From positions 310,001-374,000 of the forward strand of contig JBLDXI010000025.1 of assembly GCA_047495785.1 (NCBI GenBank): DNA of 64,000 nucleotides. The letters are read 5' to 3'. The notes beneath the pieces are model-generated. The model saw only the letters and a list, made by a program, of their open reading frames with translations, had not been told where the DNA came from and made no database searches. The stretch's first letter is position 1, and every line of letters starts with the position of its first letter. Position numbers and translations under genes: made by a program. Origin of the DNA: Lepidodermella squamata (Eukaryota; Gastrotricha). Positions 21,503 through 32,951 of the stretch are shown in pieces.

Positions 21503-23326
21503 TCAGAGTCCGATGAAATTGGTGACCATGAACAGCGAATTTGCAGGCTGATCGTACGGCACCATGTGCCCGGCATTGCGTACCACGACGAATGTCAGCT
21601 GGCCAACAGTTGTCGAATAGCCAATCGCCTCTTGTTTGCTGTCGGTCCAAATGCGGCGAGGCGCTTGCTGCCACTCGTCCTTGTGCGGCCAGTTGAGCGA
21701 GCGCAGGAAGTTGTCCGTGCCAACAGTTGGCACGATGAGGTCGAGATGGCCGCTGTAGTACAGGACAGGGATCGAGGATTCGGTGAGCAGGTATTCGACT
21801 CGGTCTTTCACGGTGTTCATCACGTCCAGCATGAGGTTCTTCTCGACTGTCGAAGATTGCGAGCCGTATGGCTGCGAGCCGACGTGAATGTTGCGACGAG
21901 TCGAGTTCAGCTGCAGGTAGCTTGCGTAGTAATCAAAGTCAGGCGGGGATTGCTGCAAGTTAGAAAATCACAACAAAGAGGGTAACCGGTGAATTAGTGG
22001 AAATCGAGCGTGATACCTTGCAGAGAAGGAAGTTGAAGTAGTCAGTGCAGCCAGATGCGTTTTGGAAGTAGCTTGGGTATGGGAAAAAGTCGCCGTTGAT
22101 GAGCATGTCGAAGATGTCGAAAGCCGGGCCGAACTGCTTCTGTTGGATGAACGTCACTGCCTTCTGTGTCTGATCGTTGAAATACTGTCGCTGCGGATCG
22201 CTGAGCAGGCCCAGGCTGAACAGGTGATCGCCAGACGGTGCTAGCATCTTTAAAAGTTGTAGAAGAAATGAGGGTTAGGAATGTGCCTATTCCTATTCCT
22301 ATTCCTATTATTCGTATTCATATTCCTATTCCTAGCTAATATTCCTAGCTTACAGTCTCAGGATCGGACAGGCCATTTCCGACAAGGATGCCGCCCAATT
22401 TCGCAACTGGCGACGGCTTGTTGACTGACTCGTAAAACCGCTCCATCTGAACGAGCTTCTGGCCGAAAGCCGGCACGTACTTGCCGGCGTACGACTCACC
22501 GGCGACGAAAAACGGCTGGCTGGCTAGTTCGGGGAACATGGTGTAGAACTGTACGAAGAAGGTGTACAAATGCGTGGCTACGGTGTCTTCGTCTTTCACG
22601 TAGCCGTTGGGGTCAGTGACGAACGAAAACCCGGTGCCAACTGGGTTGTCGATGAAGATCATGTTGTAGAAGTTGGTCCACGAAGCCGGGCGGCGGGAGA
22701 CTGTCATCGAAGCATCGACCTGGAGGAATAAAAACTCTTAAAATAAAAAAGAGCTTTTTTTATTTATTTTGCCACCAATTATGGATTTATCAAGCCCATT
22801 TTTCAATTGGAAATCCGATTTCTATATTTTTCAAAGAATACAATTTTCTTCCTTCATCTCCCCTGATTCTGGTAGGGGAGGATAGTGGTAAGTAACCTTA
22901 AACGTGACCCAGGCATCAAAGGTTCCTTACTTGGAAAGGTCCATTTTCCACGAAAAGTCCGAATAGAGAAGAAGCACCTGGGCCGCCTTGAAGCCACAAA
23001 ACCAGCGGAGCATCCCCGCCGTTCCGGTTCGTTGGCGTGTACCAGAAAAACATATTCGCTCCGGTTTTATTGTCCACCGTGATGTAGCCAGAATAGCTGA
23101 GTTGCCCAGGAATTAACGGTTCGTTTTTAGAAAATTGCTGGGCCAAGTCGATTTGGCCTGTTAGGATGAGAGGTGTCAGGAATAACGGCTGGCCTGGGTC
23201 AGCTTTTGCAGATGGAGCTTCGGCTGCTGACCACTCGTCCATAGCTACGTCGACCCGCCGCGGTTTAGCTTCGATCGAAGCCACGAAAATCGATACGGCG
23301 ATCAGTAAACAAGTCGAGATTTTCAT
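21503..23326 (-). CDS. CPVL: Serine carboxypeptidase, CPVL-like (peptidase family S10)
   Basis: Four exons, 22931-23326, 22354-22719, 22017-22247 and 21503-21952, make 480 aa, about the length of human CPVL (476). A signal peptide (MKISTCLLIAVSIFVASIEA) opens the chain. The S10 landmarks are all present: WLQGGPGASS oxyanion segment near 112, IDNPVGTGFSF, the nucleophile Ser in GESYAGKYVPA, the catalytic Asp in YYSGHLDLIV, and the catalytic His in NAGHMVPYDQP. SYFQNASGC also matches CPVL. Family knowledge: these are secretory or lysosomal enzymes that trim C-terminal residues from peptides. The intron between exons 2 and 3 carries TATTCC repeats. I expect an active enzyme. Confidence 0.93.
22286..22349. 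repeat. Degenerate TATTCC repeat in a CPVL intron
   Basis: About nine imperfect copies of CCTATT/CATATT lie in the intron between exons 2 and 3 of the carboxypeptidase gene. Confidence 0.85.
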
Positions 23327-24258
23327 TATTCAGTAATTGAATGCAACTAAAATGAAAAAAGTAGATAGGAAAGACGAAGTCAGCTAGTTTTAGAGATAAT
23401 TCCAGTTCTCGATAAGATAAGCCTTTGTTTCTAACCGTAAAAAGTCTAGGTAGGATTCAAAGGTTTCCAAATACCTGGTTTCCTGACAAAAAATGAAAAA
23501 TAAAATTGGAACAAAAATAAGAAATATGATTGAAAAATTCCCATTAATTCCAAATTTCGCAAATTAGCAGTCATGTAATTTTTCAATTTCGCCCAGTTTT
23601 CAATGAAAATTATGCCGCGGGTTCTATGAAGAAATTACCTGGATAGAAGTTAACCCAATTCCTTATTTTTGCAATTTTTTGTGATATTTTATGAATTTGT
23701 TGGATTCATTCGGAATTTTCTGAATCTACGATCTCATCTCTATAAAACAAAAAGCTAAAAATGAGGGTGAATAAAATATTGAAATTTCAAAAATATTCCC
23801 GAGATACTGTTCGTTTAAGCTTTCAGCTACAACAAAATTCCAAAGAAAAAACTGATTCTTCTTAGCGAGGGAGATCCTTCATCGTGAAATTTCTGACAAT
23901 AAACTCGGTCGAAAAATTTGCTGAAGCATGAACATGAACAAACTGGTGGCACGAGCCGCTCACACCAGACTTGCAAGGCAACACATGGCCGGCTGAAATT
24001 TCATCAAAGCATGAGAATTTCTGTCGAGTTTACTCAAGCGAGTAATTTTACCACCTCATAAACATTTCCATTATTTTTTATTTTTTTCTCGAAAAAAACA
24101 GCAATCAATTAGCTTGTTTTTCATCTCAACAGGTAAAAATCACGAAGCTTTAATTAAAGCGAAAATTGGAACAGTCTCATTGTAACCAAGTGAGGCGTGA
24201 AAAGCAGGCATAATAAATAATAATACGACGTAATAATACGCTGTCCCGTTTTTTTCAT
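23327..24258. other. Intergenic between CPVL and NRF-6-like genes
   Basis: No gene is seen. The end near 23330-23430 should contain the CPVL promoter and includes GATAAGATAAG at 23411-23421. Confidence 0.5.
23411..23421. promoter_or_regulatory. Double GATA-factor motif upstream of CPVL
   Basis: GATAAGATAAG contains two overlapping GATAAG sites, 85 bases upstream of the carboxypeptidase ATG. GATA factors drive gut genes in several invertebrates. Function here is inferred only from motif and position. Confidence 0.35.
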
Positions 24259-27200
24259 TCAAATCGAGCATCCTTGTTTTTTGCCGTACGGCTGCTTCGG
24301 CCGGAACAAGGCGACCGCATTGTCGATGATTGCCGAATTGAACAGGTTGATCATAGGAACTTCAACGCCCATGTGAAACACGAACGAGATGGCCATTGTC
24401 AGGCAGAAGTGACCGCAATAGACCCAAATCTGCGCAAAATTAAATTTAAAAAATTTCCAAAAATTAAAATTAATTAAAAAAATCCGATTGCCAAAATGTT
24501 TAACAAATTAGGAGCATTTGAAAATTTGAAATTTGAAAAAGTTTCAGTTCAAATTTCAATTTTTCATTTATCATTTTTTCATGAAAAATCGGGATGAAGT
24601 GATTTTCAGAATTACCATGTCGACAAGCATAAAGTGGAAGAGGCGTTCTCGGGCGAAAATCCAGTACTGCTGCACGATAGGGTGGATGATGAAAGCAACG
24701 TAGGTCAACCTCGATAGGACTTGGAACGCTCCCATTGATAGGATGTGGTTGATGAGGCCACCCGAGCCATGTGAACACAGGAATACGACGAAAGCAACAG
24801 CTATCGACCAAGCGATGCGTGACGTCGCGAGATACGCGATGTCGAGGTCACGCGGCATCGATTTGTAATCGTCCACCCATGGGTACAGGCCGTATAGGAT
24901 TGCGAAACCGGTTCCGAGCGCAACAATCCACAATAAAATTGCAACAAACTGGAAAAAAATCGAATAATCAACAAACATAGGTTTAACCAAAAATGCAACG
25001 TAAAATTTCTGAGGAGCAACTATTTTGCTAACAATTAATTTTTTCTTACTTCATTGAAATTTTGAAACAAAATTCTAAATTTGTCATTTTTCAATTTAAA
25101 TTTTTTTATTCTAAATTAATGTGCTCTTAAATTTGCAAATTGAAAAAACATCAGTCATGTCCCAAAATGTGTATGTATAGCTCACCTTGTTTATCCGCAT
25201 GCGAAATTTAGTTGAAGTTAGCAAGAAAGCTAGCAAAAGTCCGATGCCAAACGGCGCGCATCTTGTCCATGGAAGAATATACAGTTTTTCTAAATAGCCC
25301 AACGGCCGCTGTAACGACGTGACCAGGCCAATAGCTTGAAGCATGTGCAGCGAACTGAAGCCCTCTTCGAGGCCGATAATTGGTACCATGGCCGCGTGGA
25401 CCGCGACGAGACCGGCTGCCAGGGCGACTCCGGCGAGGGGGGTCAGCAAATACGCGCCGACGATGAAAGGAACCAACAGGATGAGTTGCATGTAGATCGA
25501 AAACCACCAAGTCCAACCAAGGCACTGAAAAAAAGGAATAATCGATAATTTGATGGAAAAAATCAGGAAAATCGATCATACAGTGTGTCCGTCAAATAAT
25601 ATGAGCCTATATATAGCATTTTAATTGCGCCTGTTCACGAGTCGTGCACGAGGCAAAAAAACGCAGCACTGAATGATAGTACAGCTATTGTTGTTCATTG
25701 CTGGAAAAATATCAATTATTGCTCCGCCAAAATTTGTATTATTTAATCAAGATAAAGAACATTCTTCGGAACGAAAGCATTAGCTTCGGGATTTTCACCT
25801 GCAAGCTTTGTACATTGCTAAAGTTTTGGGGACAACGAGTTGCCCTGAATATTCATGCAATAAGATCAAACGCGCAACAATGTCAACCTAATATCTGGAA
25901 AAAATATAACCATTTAAATAGCAAATTTTCTTATCCAATTCAGTTAAAACTGTTTGTACTAGCCATTGGACGTATTCTTGCGGGTATGTGAAATTCACGT
26001 ATATAACGGTTACTTATATTGCTTACTTATACTTATACTTATACTTATACTTATACTTATATATTATACCCGGATGCTACACAAATTGGCGAAAGCGACA
26101 TTACCCCTTTATTTCAAAACGCGGAACTCATATCAAACAGATTACCAGGTCGTAATGGAAACTGCTTTAGTTGCTTTCATTGCATTTGTTGCATTTGTTG
26201 CTTTTGTTGCATTTTATGCTTCAACGGCAGTTATTAAATTAGACATGTAAGATTACGAAAAAATTTAGAAAATGTCCCGCGGCTGTTGAAGACCCAAGTC
26301 GATGGGCAAGTCGATGTAAGCGAAAAAGGGGAAACCCGATTCCAAAAAAGCGGTTTGTAAAACTGGCCATGGCCGAATTCAAAATGGCCCTTGCAAAACA
26401 AAAAACTGAAACGGCTCAGGGAGAAGATGGTGATGACGGAGATGAACCTGATAATTAAGATAATTTTTAAAGGCGCGGCTCGTTAAGAGGAAAATATTAG
26501 CATTCCTGATGGTCAGAACATCACCTTCTCTATCACCTGAAAGAATTAAGACGAAGAAAGTTTAATCATCAACACTAGCTGATGCATACAAATTTTAACT
26601 AGCAGTAGTAAATAAAGCTTTCGATTTCATTGACGTATTATTTTTTGCATCTCATGAAAAAAATGAGACGCCAGATCTGGCACGCACCACGCTTGCTGTT
26701 GCTTTTGGACTATAAATAGCCTCATATTATTTGACGGACACACTGTAAAATCGACAATTTAACATTTCGAACATCGATATTAAAATTAAGTGAAATTTTG
26801 AAAAAAATGAAATTGAGAAATTCTCACCCTTAGTTTTGTCTCTTCGAAGTTGTTGACGAACAACACAGTCGTCCACCAGTTTTCCTCGCATCTCGGATCG
26901 TGGTGTTGAGGGAAGGTGATACCGCCAACATAAGTCCACGGCTAAATCGATGAAAAAAATCAGTCACAGTCACGGTTGATTGATCTGGCAACGTACCGTC
27001 AACGAGTAGTAGAACCAAATCGCGACTCCAATCATGGGCAGAACTCGTAGAATTCGCTTGAAATAGAAAACCGCCCAGTAGGCGATGGCGTTTTCACGGT
27101 TACGGCTCGCTGTTAGCTTCGTGATGGCTGCGTAGGCGACCGTGAAACCGCCCAGCATGAACATGGTATCGGCAGCGAATTGCGACTGCTTGATCACCTG

Positions 27201-29236
27201 GTTCGTGAAGGCCTTCTGGTGAATGGCGTACGAGAAGATGTTGTCGATGTTGAAAAGCCACGAGCCGTACAGATACGCATGGCCGAGCATGGCCCACATC
27301 AGGGTGATCACCTTCAAACCGGCTAGGTGACCTAGTTCCTTGACCTGAAAAGGAAAAAAATTTAAGATGAAAATTCTGGTTTTGCTGAAAATTGAATATC
27401 AATATTCCAAAAAAGTTGAATATTTTCAAATTTTCAGATTTAAATTTTAAATTTTCAAATTTTGAATAATTGATCCAATTTTGTCTTTAGAAAAACAGCG
27501 ATTTTAAATTACCTTAGGCTTGGTGTTAAACAGCGACAAAACATTGCGGAAAATCGAAAATGAGGTGATCGCTTGGATGAGGGCTGATTTTTTCGAATAA
27601 TCGACCAAAAAGTAGTGAGACCGATTGTATTCGGAGCTCAGCTTGGTCTTCTCGTTCCGCTGAGCTGCCAACCACCTGGGCCGCTCGACCGCCAACACGT
27701 ACAAAAATTCAACAGCCGATCCAATCACGTTGATCGCGATGATTAGGCCAGTGGTTATGCTAAATTTCAAAATGTCTCACATATTATAGCAGCTTTCAAA
27801 ATGGATTTTCTTGATTTTAAAATTTTAAAATTGAAATTTTGTTTATCAACCTCAATTTTCTATTAAAATGAGAAGTTCACATTCTTGATTTAATTTTTTT
27901 GGAATAATAGTTATCTGTCAATTTTTGAATTTTGAATTTGAATTTTGAATTTTTATCTCTCTCTAAAAATAGTAAAAATATCTTACTTTCCCAGAATTGC
28001 AATATCGTCGAATTCCAGCAATTCATCCGTGATGCATACTAAATTGTCGCCGTAGGAAATCAAATTTTCAATCGCATCGGCGATCGTTTTCAAAAAATCC
28101 AACGGCCCTCGGGTATCCCTTGAATTAGCGTCGAAAATCCCACCAAAAGCCGCAACTAGCTCATCGCCAGTTTTCTCAGGATTGTAGGATCCATCCTCAA
28201 CAAAGGCCGCATAATCGAGCGCCCATTTTCGCAACAAGGCCTTGAACAGTTGAATTTCATGCGGTGTAATTTCGGCTAAATAAGGCCGAATTGTCGGCAA
28301 TTCCGGGCTGCGAATAGCAGCGATGATAGCCGTTCGAATGCCTTGCGTAGCATTCGCAGTGCACACCCTGGGCAGGCACAGTCCCACGGGTAGCGGCAGG
28401 GGGATGGGTAGACCCAAATTGATGCGCAGGATAAATCGACAGAACTTCGGTTCGATGTCGATGTACTTTTGAAGGACGGGCTCGTATTTCGGAGGATACG
28501 CCTTGGTGCACTCGTCCGGGGCGCCGAATAACACCTGGATCATACCCTGGCGAAGACCAGTTGGCCGTTTGCCGCGCGAGTCGAACCCTATTTCGATTTA
28601 AAAATTCAATAAATTTTAGAAAACAGTTTAATTTAAAAATTTGTGAAATTGTCATTTTCAGAAAATTAATTAATCAATTAATATTTTCAGATCTTCAATT
28701 TTGAAATCAACAACAAAAATTCAATTAAAATTTTTTAAAATTCCAGTGAAATTAGAATGAAAATTAGATATCAAGCCTACATTATAAAATATATGAACCT
28801 ACATTTTTTAGCCCAATTATTAGTCCAGTTGCCTCGAATGCCAACTCGAAACACGTCGTACGACTTGATAAAACAGTCAATCAGTTTACATTTTTGCAAC
28901 CAAGATTGAGGCTTTACTAACCTGGTCGAAACAATTCATAGTCTCGGTGTCATTCGGGTTGATTTTCCGCCGAATTTGATTGACTAAAATGTTGAAAATT
29001 TGCGGGATGAGCTTCAAGTCATTCTCAGCCCGCGTCATGACTGTTTCATAGCCAAGACTAGCTCTGTCGAAGTAATCGACTTGTTTCTCTAGGAATGGCA
29101 TGTCGCTGGAGGCGATGGCCTGCGCGATTTCATCTTCAAGGTCCAGCAGTTCTTGGTCGATGTCGTAATCGAACTGAACCGAATTTCCAGCCAATAGCAA
29201 GACTGCGAAGATGAGGTGCGTAAAACTCAACCTCAT
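24259..29236 (-). CDS. nrf-6: NRF-6-like multipass acyltransferase
   Basis: Nine exons with matching phases: 28922-29236, 28803-28863, 27987-28587, 27513-27759, 26997-27344, 26828-26941, 25186-25524, 24616-24948 and 24259-24429 (842 aa). A signal peptide is followed by an NRF-type luminal domain with conserved Cys. At the exon 2/3 junction, NNWAKK-W-FDSRGKRPTG and the following FGAPDEC match the family signature WALKMLDASGK...DEC. From about residue 400 there are many TM helices of the acyltransferase-3 type, with QSQFAADTMFMLGGF, CEENWWTTVLFVNNF and CLGWTWWFSIYMQL. Family knowledge: C. elegans NRF-6/NDG-4 act in gut and embryo uptake of lipids and drugs; the acyl substrate is unknown. The intron at 25525-26827 holds a transposon. 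The 61-base exon 2 is the least certain part. Confidence 0.9.
25581..26745. mobile_element. TA-flanked inverted-repeat transposon (Tc1/mariner-like, non-autonomous)
   Basis: The ends are inverted repeats: CAGTGTGTCCGTCAAATAAT followed by ATGAGCCTAT at 25581, and the complement ending CACACTG at 26745. Both are flanked by TA (25579-25580 and 26746-26747), the target duplication of Tc1/mariner elements. The element is 1165 bases and lies in an intron of the NRF-6-like gene. No transposase is recognisable. It contains an ACTTAT microsatellite and one coding-like frame of 69 codons at 26252-26458. Confidence 0.85.
26022..26062. repeat. ACTTAT microsatellite inside the transposon
   Basis: About six tandem ACTTAT units lie within the inverted-repeat element. 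Confidence 0.9.
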
Positions 29237-30656
29237 CGTTCAGCTTTTATGAAGATTCCGATGTTCGACAGCAGCGAAACAGCTAATTAGGCCACCTAAA
29301 CAAAGAATTTTAAATAAAAAGAAACAATTTCAAAATCGGAATAAATTATCAAAATTAAAGAAATTTGTCGTAATGTATGAATAATACCTCTGCGAATGAC
29401 GTCACATGTTAAATTGAAAATAAAACCGAACTCGCTAATTTTCTTGTTAAATATCTACCCAACCCGGGTGCTTATTTCGACACTGTTATTCCTAAATCCT
29501 GTAAGTTCTTAAAATCCTATTATTATCCTAATACGACCTCAGTTAAAAGATTGTTAAACAGCTAATTAGGTTGGTTTTTTGTAGGCCTGGGTGTTCAAAT
29601 TTTCGCTGGCCTCCAAGGGCGGGGCTGTTGCAACTATTGATAATGCTAACGCCCATCCGGCGTGTCCAAAAACATCACCGCCCTACTTATCCGCTTATCA
29701 ACTTTGACGCTGCAAGCCAGACAACTACTGTAGGCATAATAGGCTGGGGAAACGCCTACGGTAGCAACGCTGTCGAGTCAATAATGCGCGCACTGGTGAG
29801 GTACCGTCCGAGTAAAAAAAATGCTATCACATTTTTTCCTATACAGCTGCAGATAAGTCTTATCTAGTTCGGCTTAGCACGTAATAGCACATGAATCAGG
29901 TTCATTTATTCGCCATGTCCAAAAATCACTCGAACAACAGATAGAAGCTTTTGAAACTCTTTGACTCTTTTCGCCAAAAATTATCAGCACTTGCCACTTG
30001 CTTACGTGACAAAGTGTTTCCCACGTTATGGAGGGAGCAAGGAAAAAATACAATCGTGAATCTCAGTTTTTACTTTCAAAAATGTCACTTCATGTTGTCT
30101 GGCGCAAATGGTCAAACTTTGCATCACATCAAAAAAACTCAGTTGATTGATTATCAAGTTCTAGTTGGGGCTGTGGCTGCGGAATAAAAAGACAAAAACC
30201 ACAGCTCACACAGCTCGGCAAGACAAAAACCGAAAAGGGTGAAACAAATCGGAATCAGGCCAAGTTGAATTTAATTTCTGGGAAACAAAGGGTGAAATTA
30301 ACTACAGGGATTCATGATGAGCTTATTACTGGCAATATCACAAGTTCAGCGGTGTCGATTGCATCACTGTTTATTGAGAAGTCTTGAATTGGATCTGGCC
30401 TTGATGCCGAGGAATAACCAAATTTAATCCATCAACAACATGGAAATTAACAACGCAGTACCTTAATATCCACGAGTGGACGATAAAAGCTGTTGAAACG
30501 GCAGCAAAAATCGCTTGAAAATTGCTCTTGACAGTTCCTAGAGCTACGAGCACCGAGGTATTTTCCATGCACGTAACAAAATAATTCGACCTCCAGATTA
30601 TTACATTTTCATGGTCAAGGAATGCTAAGGCAATTGGTTAATTTCCTGATTACACG

Positions 30657-30676
30657 CTTACTCATGTATGAGTAAG
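30657..30676. repeat. Short perfect palindrome with AP-1-like half sites
   Basis: CTTACTCAT-GT-ATGAGTAAG has 9-base arms and a 2-base centre, about 270 bases upstream of the sushi gene. Each arm contains TGAGTAA, close to the AP-1 site TGAGTCA. Confidence 0.5.
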
Positions 30677-30890
30677 AATAACAAGTATGTCATCTGTAAG
30701 GCGCCGGCTCGCCACGGGAGCTGCCTTGGTTTTTCGTTAACTCTCTGCCGCTGCTTGTTTTTTTTGCCGAAAGAAGCCTAGCTGTCATCGCAGCTATATG
30801 GGGGATTTTACGCACGCTAGCCAGGCACTTCAGTATACATGAAATTTCGCGTTTTAGCGTCCGCTTTCACGCGAATTCTGGCTCTAATAA

Positions 30891-30897
30891 TATAAGG
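30891..30897 (+). promoter_or_regulatory. TATA-like box of the sushi gene
   Basis: TATAAGG lies 44 bases upstream of the ATG at 30941, and no other TATA-like motif is nearer. Confidence 0.45.
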
Positions 30898-30940
30898 GCC
30901 TCGGAGAAGTATAGAAACCGTCAAGTCAGTCGTCGATACG

Positions 30941-32698
30941 ATGCTAAAGGGGGTTCTCTCCGTTGCCTCCTTCTTCCTCAGTTATGTCGATAGCCGCCAG
31001 TGCGGCAATCCGCCCGTCGTTTCCTGTGGCATCTGCTCAACCAAGCCATGGACCGATTGCAGAGCTATGTCGTACATTGTCAATGACCTTCATCTCTACG
31101 AACCAAATACTGTTCTCTATTACAAGCCGATCAACTCCAGCTGGGTTTTCACGGGTCCGACTCAGGTCACATGCCAGGCCAACGGCACCTGGACCCACGG
31201 CCCAACTTGTGAGATGATCTGCTCGCCCCCAACGGTGCCTTTCGGTTCATGCACTGGCGCGACATTGGGCGGGAAGTACTTCAGAGTTAGAGACCAAGCA
31301 AACTGCACGTGCCAGACCGGCTACATTCGCTCAACCGGGGTTCTAAACCCGACTTGTGATGAGGGGAATATCTGGCTGAACCCGCCGACCTGCGAACCTA
31401 TCGCCACTATCAGTGTCCTATTCCCGGGCTGTGCGAAATTGCCTTCAGTCGCATTCGGTGCCTGCTCAGCAATAAACATAACGATCCCAGCACGCATCGC
31501 TTTCAATGAGGAAGTTTCTTGCACGTGCAACTCCGGATACTACGTAGCTTCAACTTCAAGGGCGAGATGCATCGGACATGACAAGTATTAGCTTTTCACT
31601 CATGAAGGAGGAGCCTTTCACTTGCCAAATGTTTTCAGATTTACCAACGTTCCAACCTGCGAACCCATAGACCTGCCACCAGCTTTAATTTGCCCAAGAC
31701 CAACGGCTGTTCCTAACGCTAGCTGTGGTGGTAGCGATTGCAGCGGTGGCAACGACGACGAAGCAATCTTTGAAATCGGACAAGCTGTTACATTCACAGT
31801 AAGCTGACGAGTAGAAGTTATTCGCTTATTTTCATCTTAATGGTTCCCAGTGTAATACAGGCTACCGAATGTCTGGCAATGCCATGATTAAATGCCTGGA
31901 AAATGGTAACTGGACGAAATCTCCAACCTGCGTCAGGATCGCCGACACCGCCGGTTGTGGCAAAGCTCCCAAGTTTCCTGGAGGCGTCTGCCACGCCGAA
32001 GAAGACGACGACGATGATGATGTTGACATCGGACGGACGGTATTTAAAAAGCCATTAGAAGCTTGCAGAAAATATTGAATCTGTACCCAACGTCTAAGGT
32101 TTCGTGCTCCTGCATCGATGAGGATTTCTATCGGCTCGAGGGAAATCGGTTTCTCACATGTCAAACTAACAGGACATTTGCCGGTGTAATGCCAAAATGC
32201 GTGACCCATATGATGCCTCTTTGCTCTCTTTCTGCTGTGGACACTCCGGCCAATGGCTACTGCATTTCAGCACTCAATGATGGAGCTGCCGCCCTTGCTG
32301 TCGGAGAGAAAGCTATTTGCGGCTGCGACAGAGGTTATTACCTAAATAATGGGCGAAACGGTGCAACTGTCACCCTGACCTGCAAGGGCTGGGACAGGTG
32401 GGATGGCAGCAGGCCATCGTGCACTCTCATCTGGCCCACCGCGAGGCCTATCTGCGCTTTCCCGAGTGAAATCCCCGGGGGATATTGCGAGGTTGATGGT
32501 CGTGAAAACGAAGATGGCTTCGTCAATGTAGGCGAGTCTTTCACGTGCGCTTGCGATGCTGGCAAGAAATTCCCAACGGCCGTTACCGGCAAGGTCAAAT
32601 GCATTGCCATGAACACTTACGATGTAACTTTGCCGACATGCGACCAGCAAACTACTACGCAGCAAACAACACTTTTCTTTGGTTTTCCTCGAGGGTGA
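30941..32698 (+). CDS. Secreted multi-sushi (CCP-like) protein
   Basis: Four exons, 30941-31584, 31639-31798, 31851-32039 and 32099-32698, give 530 aa. The start MLKGVLSVASFFLSYVDS is a signal peptide. The chain repeats a Cys pattern about six times: C..P...G.C, then a segment ending V.CTC or VSCSC, then GYY or GYR, then C...G.W...PTCE. The PTCE or PSC ends lie near residues 93, 151, 226, 302 and later. This resembles sushi/complement-control modules, although some modules are shorter and carry extra C-x-C pairs. The end after PTCDQ is a short Thr/Gln-rich tail with no TM or GPI signal. Family knowledge: such modules bind proteins or glycans outside cells. A partner cannot be named. Confidence 0.8.
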
Positions 32699-32750
32699 CA
32701 AAAAGTAAGGGTACAATAACAAAATAAGTAGTTATTCTGGTGATTTCTGT

Positions 32751-32769
32751 AATAAATACGCTCAATAAA
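32751..32769 (+). terminator. Polyadenylation signals of the sushi gene
   Basis: Two AATAAA motifs start at 32751 and 32764, 53-66 bases after the stop codon. Confidence 0.6.
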
Positions 32770-32934
32770 ATGAATGATATGCAATACGACGCGAATTTTT
32801 CGATGATACTTTCGTATGTACTGAATTACGTGGGCTTCAAATTCTTCAAATCCTGCCAAATACTATCAATTAAAAACATAACTTCAATTTTTATCAAGTA
32901 CCAGTTTTATCTATAATTGGAAGTTTTACAATAA

Positions 32935-32940
32935 TTTATT
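32935..32940 (-). terminator. Polyadenylation signal of the intronless channel gene
   Basis: AATAAA on the minus strand lies about 12 bases after the channel stop codon. A 3' UTR this short is unusual but possible. Confidence 0.45.
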
Positions 32941-32951
32941 TATGTACCTAA

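Larger units (their letters stand above)
29237..30940. other. Intergenic 5' of NRF-6-like and sushi genes
   Basis: These two genes are divergent, so both promoters lie here. An open frame at 29571-29867 (+) has no recognisable domain. A perfect short palindrome sits at 30657-30676, and a TATA-like TATAAGG is at 30891. Confidence 0.5.

Noticed and set aside
29571-29867. 98-codon plus-strand frame upstream of the sushi gene
   Set aside because: Composition is random and no features are visible.
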